From Gammaproteobacteria bacterium (GTDB lineage Bacteria; Pseudomonadota; Gammaproteobacteria; JAURND01), in assembly GCA_030830425.1 (NCBI GenBank), contig JAURND010000056.1, positions 1-9,341 of the forward strand: 9,341 nucleotides of DNA, given 5' to 3'. Numbering within the stretch: the first letter of the stretch is position 1; every line of letters begins with the position of its first letter. The position numbers and the translations under genes are program-made. The notes under the pieces were generated by a model. It saw only the letters and a list, made by a program, of their open reading frames with translations, had not been told where the DNA came from and made no database searches. Positions 5,206-9,341 of the stretch are shown here, one piece after another.

Positions 5206-8158
5206 TTGTTTCTCCTTTGGATTCTTTTGCTGTTTCTGAAGGTGCTGGCACACAAAGCAAAGTAGAAATATTGGCAACTCCATGATCAACGGGTAATTTT
5301 TCAGGCAATTGAACTTGGCATTTTTGGGTTTCAGATATTTGAAACTCAACGACACGGGTATCACTCAATACTTCTAATTGTATATTTCCCTGATCATCGG
5401 TGTAATTAAATTGGTTATCTGCTTTAACAGCCGCATTTGCCACAGGCTTGTGATCTGGCATGAGTATTTGTGTGAAAACAATAAACTTTTGTCGGGCTTT
5501 CCAAGTGAAATATTTAAAATTGCCGGGATATAAAACCAATTGCTGAGGACGTTCATCATAATTGAAATAATTACTAGACGCATCTTTAATTTTGATACTA
5601 TAAATTTGGTAAGGGGATAAAAAGATAGGGGTAGCTGCATTGGTTTTGACAATTTGTACCGCTTGATTACCAGCAGAGATTTCAAAGTCTTCGCCAGGTT
5701 TGTCGCTGTCCACATAAATTACCGCTCCTGCATTCTGCATAAATCCCGCCCCAAATTTTGGCCAGCCTTGTCCTTTCGCCCATACTAAACGAGTATCTAG
5801 GGTCCCTGTATAAGCAGTATTACCAGAAGAACCAAATGGGGTATTGATTTGTTCTGTTCTTTGGATTTGTCCAGTCAAATGTGTGTAGGTATTTAAATCA
5901 TCAATGGTCGATGTCAAGATTTGTATGTTTTGAGTCTGATTTATGTTGGCACCGATTGATAAACCACGTTGCGCGACATCTAAATTTCGCCAGATAGCAC
6001 CTGCGCCTGTTGAAGCGCTATTTTCAGATACGCGTGATGTTTGGTAACCCGCCAAAAGGTTAGCACCTAGCTTGTCTTTATTGAAATTCCAGTTCAAAGT
6101 TGCGGTCACCAATAAAGGGTCGCTAGCGCTATAAACGCCTGATACATTCAGTTCTAAAGTGCTATATTTAAATCTATGCAAGAGTGTTCTGCTGGTCACC
6201 CCATAACTATAAACAGCTGGCTGAGCGATGGCTTTCGTATTTTGTGCCAGCAAAATAACCGTCGTTTGTTTTATCGGAAAACCAATATTGGCCGTAAACT
6301 GAGATCGCGTATTGGTCAATGGGTTAAAAACATTCACGCCCGTGGTGGCGACATTATTGAGAGCAGGGTTTTCTAGGTGGCCTCGTAATTCGCTCGCGCT
6401 TAGCCCTACATTCACCCTTCCAAAAACCGCGTTACTGTTAATGGCAACCCCATAATTACCCGTGCTGGTGGCTAAATATTGCGGTTGTATTTGTAACTCG
6501 TGATAAGGCAACAAAAAGAAGAATCCACCCGTTAAAAAGTGATGACTGATATCTCCCATCAAACCGCCAGACACGCCCCAGTTGTCTTTAACCCGTTTAT
6601 TCAATCCGACTTGATAGATAGGTGTTGATGAAACTTGTGGTAAAAAAGCGCCCACCTGGTTACCTTGCTGGCCCTGTGCTGCGCCGGTTAGAAAACCCAA
6701 ATCGGCATAATAAACCGGATAACCTTTAGGCGGTATTTGTTGGGTTTTGTCAAAAAAACGTTGCTGTTCTTGTAGATTACCCAAAGCATCTCGAATTTGT
6801 ATCGTGATGGGATAAGCACCCTCAGGCAAAGCGTTGGTGTCAATTTCTTGCTGCCCCGCAGGATAATTGCCGCTGGCCAATAAACGCCCATTTCTAAAAA
6901 TATTAACCTGGCTCGGCATGCTCAAAAGCAGCACAATGGGTGATCCAAAAATAGTTCGATGATCTTGTTTGAGTGTGTTTAGCGTGGTTCCCATACTGAC
7001 ACCAAAAATATTCTGGTTGCCAATAAAGGTATTCGTGCCGCGTGTTTCAATATAACCTGCTCGCGCAGTATAGCCTCGATGATCCCATTGCGCGTTCAGT
7101 GCTGCTAGCTGTGGTTTTCCTTGGTTATTGTCAGCGCCAGTGTTAGCAGAATCGTTCACCAATAAATTAGCATAAGACAACGCATAATTGATACGTCCTG
7201 ATCCTTCAGCCAAACTGCCCTGGTTTAAGATTTGATACTGATAATTATTTTGATCGTTGATGGCCCCTGCCGTGGTGATGGCAGTGTTATTGGCAAAGGA
7301 TAAACCGGCATTAGAAGGCGGCAAAAAAGCATCTTGCGCAGTGCTGGGTGTCACGTATTTGGGTGAAACAAAGATATCTAACCTGAAGATATTGATATCA
7401 AAAACCACGGCAGCATCGGTTAAAACAGGTTCCTGACAAACGGGGATGGGTTGTTTTTTTGTGCACACCAAATTGCTATGTGTCGGCATTTTTCGGCTTA
7501 AGGCTTTAATTGTTGCCGCTTTGTCGCGGATATTAGCCATGGCCGCGACCAATTGTTCAGGCGCCTCAATGGTGATTGCATCAGCCGTGTATTGGGCAGG
7601 CACAGATTTGAGTAATTCCCCCTGGTAATAAACGTCTACCAGTCCATTTTGGGGGCCATCTAATTGCTCAAACCCTTTAGGGGGGGCGCTCATATCCACA
7701 TAAAAAACAGGATTTTGGTCGGCTGATTGCTCAAAATTCGTATTCACAGCAGGCGAATTAAATAACTCAGGATTTTTCGCGAGCACGGCAATTTCTGTCT
7801 GGCTCAGCCCGAAACGACTCAACAACTCATGGGCACTAAAATGCGGGGTTTGAAAAGAGCTCGGCAAGCGAGGCAAGTTTGTGATCGGTGTTGTGATTGG
7901 GTTATGGGGCGGTAATGCGGAAGGAATGAAAGATAACTCGGGTTTTGATGCCCATGGAAAAGACATGTCCGTGGGTAGTGAAGAAACCTCAGGTAAAGGA
8001 CAAATTTTTAATGCGGCGATTGAAAGCGGGGGAGAGTGGCTGGCCGTAAATGCCAGCGCAGGTAACCCCCCCAGTGCCAATAGCACAACAATGCCCCATA
8101 AAAACGTTTTGGCATCATATGTAGCAGGGGTATAGCCCCTCAACTTCCCTATTCCCAC
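5192..8158 (-). CDS. Outer-membrane fimbrial usher, alternate (CooC/TcfC-like) type
   Basis: A 988-residue outer-membrane assembly platform that receives chaperone-subunit complexes and secretes the pilus. The signal peptide ends near LPALA (36). Residues 40-105 are proline-rich and unusual. Residues about 150-270 form the N-terminal domain, with FYVDMSAPPKGFEQL, GLVDVYYQGELLKSV, cysteines C232 and C241, and FRLDIFVSPKYV. A long beta-barrel follows, interrupted by a plug-like segment at about 416-469 (VNIFRNGRLLASGNYPAG...ALPEGAYPITIQIRD). The C-terminal part holds QQLVLYPGNFKYFTWKARQ (872-890) and an Ig-like end with C947 and C969, as in the CS1-pilus usher C-terminal domain. The start is GTG 8158, six bases after the chaperone stop. 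No ATG in this frame gives a complete signal peptide and the Shine-Dalgarno is poor, so the exact start is uncertain. The chaperone precedes it and a subunit follows. Confidence 0.92.
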   Translation of the reverse strand: MGIGKLRGYTPATYDAKTFLWGIVVLLALGGLPALAFTASHSPPLSIAALKICPLPEVSSLPTDMSFPWASKPELSFIPSALPPHNPITTPITNLPRLPSSFQTPHFSAHELLSRFGLSQTEIAVLAKNPELFNSPAVNTNFEQSADQNPVFYVDMSAPPKGFEQLDGPQNGLVDVYYQGELLKSVPAQYTADAITIEAPEQLVAAMANIRDKAATIKALSRKMPTHSNLVCTKKQPIPVCQEPVLTDAAVVFDINIFRLDIFVSPKYVTPSTAQDAFLPPSNAGLSFANNTAITTAGAINDQNNYQYQILNQGSLAEGSGRINYALSYANLLVNDSANTGADNNQGKPQLAALNAQWDHRGYTARAGYIETRGTNTFIGNQNIFGVSMGTTLNTLKQDHRTIFGSPIVLLLSMPSQVNIFRNGRLLASGNYPAGQQEIDTNALPEGAYPITIQIRDALGNLQEQQRFFDKTQQIPPKGYPVYYADLGFLTGAAQGQQGNQVGAFLPQVSSTPIYQVGLNKRVKDNWGVSGGLMGDISHHFLTGGFFFLLPYHELQIQPQYLATSTGNYGVAINSNAVFGRVNVGLSASELRGHLENPALNNVATTGVNVFNPLTNTRSQFTANIGFPIKQTTVILLAQNTKAIAQPAVYSYGVTSRTLLHRFKYSTLELNVSGVYSASDPLLVTATLNWNFNKDKLGANLLAGYQTSRVSENSASTGAGAIWRNLDVAQRGLSIGANINQTQNIQILTSTIDDLNTYTHLTGQIQRTEQINTPFGSSGNTAYTGTLDTRLVWAKGQGWPKFGAGFMQNAGAVIYVDSDKPGEDFEISAGNQAVQIVKTNAATPIFLSPYQIYSIKIKDASSNYFNYDERPQQLVLYPGNFKYFTWKARQKFIVFTQILMPDHKPVANAAVKADNQFNYTDDQGNIQLEVLSDTRVVEFQISETQKCQVQLPEKLPVDHGVANISTLLCVPAPSETAKESKGETNANP
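8126..8140 (-). other. Short GC hairpin just inside the usher coding start
   Basis: AGGGG and CCCCT are separated by a 5-base loop, about 18-33 bases into the usher mRNA from its GTG start. A stable hairpin here can reduce initiation or mark a coupled start. It may equally be coincidental. Confidence 0.3.
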
Positions 8159-8164
8159 TACCCA

Positions 8165-8917
8165 TCAATTCGACTGAATGGGGGTCGATCCACCGCCGAC
8201 ATATTTTTGTGTGAAAGTCACTGGCGCTGCTGTAGGCGCTTTGAAAACAATCTTGGTATCGGGATAAACACGGTAAACCGATAGTTTTTCGCATTTGTTC
8301 GCCACACATTGCTGGCCATCGGATAAAAGTATACTCACATTGCCAGAATTAATGGCTATAATTTTGTCACCCTGTCGATCTAAGGCGAGTTTAGCTTGAA
8401 TATGGGTAGGTGCTACTGCTGCTAATATGCCATAGCTAACGACGAGGCGAATCCCCGCTTGCACCTTGTTATCTTGTTTATTATTTTTTATGATTAGGTC
8501 GCTTTCTACTGGATTGACCAGAATTTCATACATTTTTTCGGTGTATTCAGGTGTCTTAGTTAACTGTATGCGAACTAACCGAGAGGCACCCGGTGCAATT
8601 ACCAGTTTTGGGGGCGTCACTACCAATCCGGCCTCTGTCGTATGGGTAACCGGAATAAAAGCAGGTAGATTTTGTTTGTCTTTATCGGTTGTTCCAGCAA
8701 CATCAAGAGCACTGTTATGCTTTAAAATAGTGATATTGACATAAGCCATACTTTTTTTATCGTCATTAAAGACGGTGAAGTCATTTCTCAGGTTTGTGTT
8801 CGAAAACTCTAAGTATTGGGGAAGAACATGAATTCCTGCCAATCCAGTGGGTAGACAGAATAAAAAGCTAATCAACATTAGCCAGTTAAATAAAAAACGG
8901 GTAGCTTTTGGTTGCAT
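8165..8917 (-). CDS. Periplasmic fimbrial chaperone, alternate-clade (EcpD-like)
   Basis: A chaperone of about 250 residues that would hold pilus subunits in the periplasm by donor-strand complementation and deliver them to the usher. It has a signal peptide (hydrophobic stretch FNWLMLISFLFCLPTG, cut near GLAG) and a first Ig-like domain with FTVFNDDKKSMAYVNI and the long GLVVTPPKLVIAPGASRLVRI segment (about residues 97-117). That segment corresponds to the alternate-chaperone PPK...PGxxRxVR signature, which includes the subunit-binding G1 region. The second domain starts near 158 (GIRLVVSYG) and carries a C204/C209 pair in QQCVANKCEK. ATG 8926 touches the AAGGA at 8927-8931 with no spacing, whereas ATG 8917 is 9 bases from it, so 8917 is preferred; the longer form adds only MTY. 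It is the first gene of the minus-strand pilus operon, six bases before the usher. Confidence 0.9.
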   Translation of the reverse strand: MQPKATRFLFNWLMLISFLFCLPTGLAGIHVLPQYLEFSNTNLRNDFTVFNDDKKSMAYVNITILKHNSALDVAGTTDKDKQNLPAFIPVTHTTEAGLVVTPPKLVIAPGASRLVRIQLTKTPEYTEKMYEILVNPVESDLIIKNNKQDNKVQAGIRLVVSYGILAAVAPTHIQAKLALDRQGDKIIAINSGNVSILLSDGQQCVANKCEKLSVYRVYPDTKIVFKAPTAAPVTFTQKYVGGGSTPIQSN

Positions 8918-8926
8918 ATAGGTCAT

Positions 8927-8931
8927 TCCTT
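8927..8931 (-). promoter_or_regulatory. Shine-Dalgarno AAGGA deciding the chaperone start
   Basis: On the minus strand AAGGA abuts ATG 8926 directly but stands 9 bases from ATG 8917. This favours the second ATG as the true start of the chaperone gene. Confidence 0.55.
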
Positions 8932-8946
8932 GATAAAGTTTAGCAA

Positions 8947-8974
8947 TAGATAATTGAAATCTTAACGGTGTAAC
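8947..8974 (-). promoter_or_regulatory. Possible promoter of the chaperone-usher operon
   Basis: On the minus strand GTTACA (8969-8974) and TATCTA (8947-8952) are separated by 16 bases, a weak sigma-70-like pair ending about 30 bases before the chaperone start. TAACAGT occurs twice on the plus strand (8971-8977 and 8984-8990) with 13-base periodicity and might be an activator half-site. Speculative. Confidence 0.25.
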
Positions 8975-8990
8975 AGTTTTTGATAACAGT

Positions 8991-9200
8991 CTTAGCGTAT
9001 TCTAAAGAATATTAGCAATTCCCGCCACTATTTAAAGAGACTAAAAAGTGTTTCTTGTGAAGGTTATTAGTAGTAAATAGTCCAGTTGCTGGCAGATGCG
9101 TTGGGAACAGGGTCTACGCATGAAAAATTTTCTTAACAAAGTTTTTGGTAAAATGAGGAAAAATGGGAAGCAAAAGTATTGCTTTAAACATTTTCTAATT
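8991..9200. other. AT-rich non-coding stretch upstream of the pilus operon
   Basis: No open frame with a credible start and no RNA gene was recognised here. Together with the 8927-8990 segment and the right-hand end it makes a gene-free stretch of over 400 bases, consistent with a long regulatory region or with degraded mobile DNA next to the possible insertion-sequence end at 9202. Confidence 0.5.
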
Positions 9201-9201
9201 T

Positions 9202-9341
9202 AGGACTTACGCATTGACAACCCTGTAAGATTTTGTGTTTTCGAAAATATACTTTCGTATCGTTACTGTGTGCAACGCTCTTTTTACTTCATACCAGTGA
9301 AGAATTCTTTCGTTAAATCGCATGAATTCTAGCTTAATAAA
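9202..9341 (-). mobile_element. Possible end of an insertion sequence running off the window
   Basis: The motif AGGACTTACGCA at 9202-9213 resembles the terminal inverted repeat of several insertion sequences, from memory of such ends. On the minus strand a frame is open from the window edge to TAA at 9207-9209, inside this motif. It contains an ATG at 9323 that would start a basic 38-residue peptide (MRFNERILHWYEVKRA...YRVVNA). It could be the C-terminus or remnant of a transposase, but I do not recognise a transposase family. No partner repeat is in the window. Confidence 0.3.

Noticed and set aside
5206..5364. Upstream extension of the minus-strand pilin frame into the usher
   Set aside because: The strong AGGAGA and signal peptide place the start at 5205; the extension has no secretion signal at its start.
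5374..5715. 113-residue minus-strand open frame inside the usher
   Set aside because: Out-of-frame shadow of the usher C-terminal domain.
8115..8309. 64-residue frame bridging chaperone and usher, with an ATG overlapping the chaperone stop
   Set aside because: The ATG is in the wrong frame for the usher and stops within a few codons; the usher frame with its signal peptide starts at the nearby GTG.
9301..9330. AGAATTC...GAATTCT inverted repeat
   Set aside because: Each half is largely a self-palindromic hexamer, so the pairing is expected by chance and no function is indicated.

Overview
The window looks like a chromosomal stretch of a moderately AT-rich Gram-negative gammaproteobacterium. 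The evidence is a 511-residue MurJ of the Escherichia coli type, an O-antigen-ligase-like protein, and a periplasmic chaperone with an outer-membrane usher, which require a two-membrane envelope. The dispersed palindromes (ATTCCCGC...GCGGGAA and CCCTCTCC...GGAGAGGG types) and the base composition recall Legionellales/Coxiella-like genomes, but that placement is an impression and not a demonstrated assignment.

Positions 1-3667 (all minus strand) form a tight envelope operon read right to left: murJ (lipid II flippase), then a duplicated NitT/TauT-type ABC permease starting 6-9 bases after the murJ stop, then an O-antigen-ligase-like membrane protein whose start lies one base after the permease stop. 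The ligase frame is closed by an in-frame TGA after only 112 residues, right at the window edge, so it is either broken or very short.

Positions 3668-4173 are a repeat-dense intergenic region. They hold a candidate 296-bp miniature inverted-repeat element (20-bp arms matching 19/20, flanked by ATAA on both sides), a nested 141-bp inverted pair of REP-like palindromes, a separate GC-rich palindrome, a two-copy 22-bp tandem repeat, and a probable -10 box for the next gene.

Positions 4174-8917 encode a chaperone-usher pilus of the alternate (CS1/CooC/TcfC-like) type. On the minus strand the order is chaperone, usher, then a small pilin-like subunit (gaps of 6 bases and a 14-base overlap). A second pilin-like subunit with the same CxYSSTG motif lies on the plus strand, converging tail to tail with the first; the coding ends are 18 bases apart. 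In the proposed scheme the chaperone carries the subunits through the periplasm and the usher assembles and exports them. The plus-strand subunit carries an extra N-terminal stretch that could be a donor strand, and the minus-strand subunit lacks one, so they may be shaft and tip respectively. Several 7-8-base homopolymers lie in the 5' parts of the usher and plus-strand pilin genes.

Positions 8918-9341 hold the pilus promoter region and, at the far right, a GGACTTACGCA motif resembling an insertion-sequence terminus with a short open frame running off the window. No tRNA, rRNA or CRISPR array was seen.
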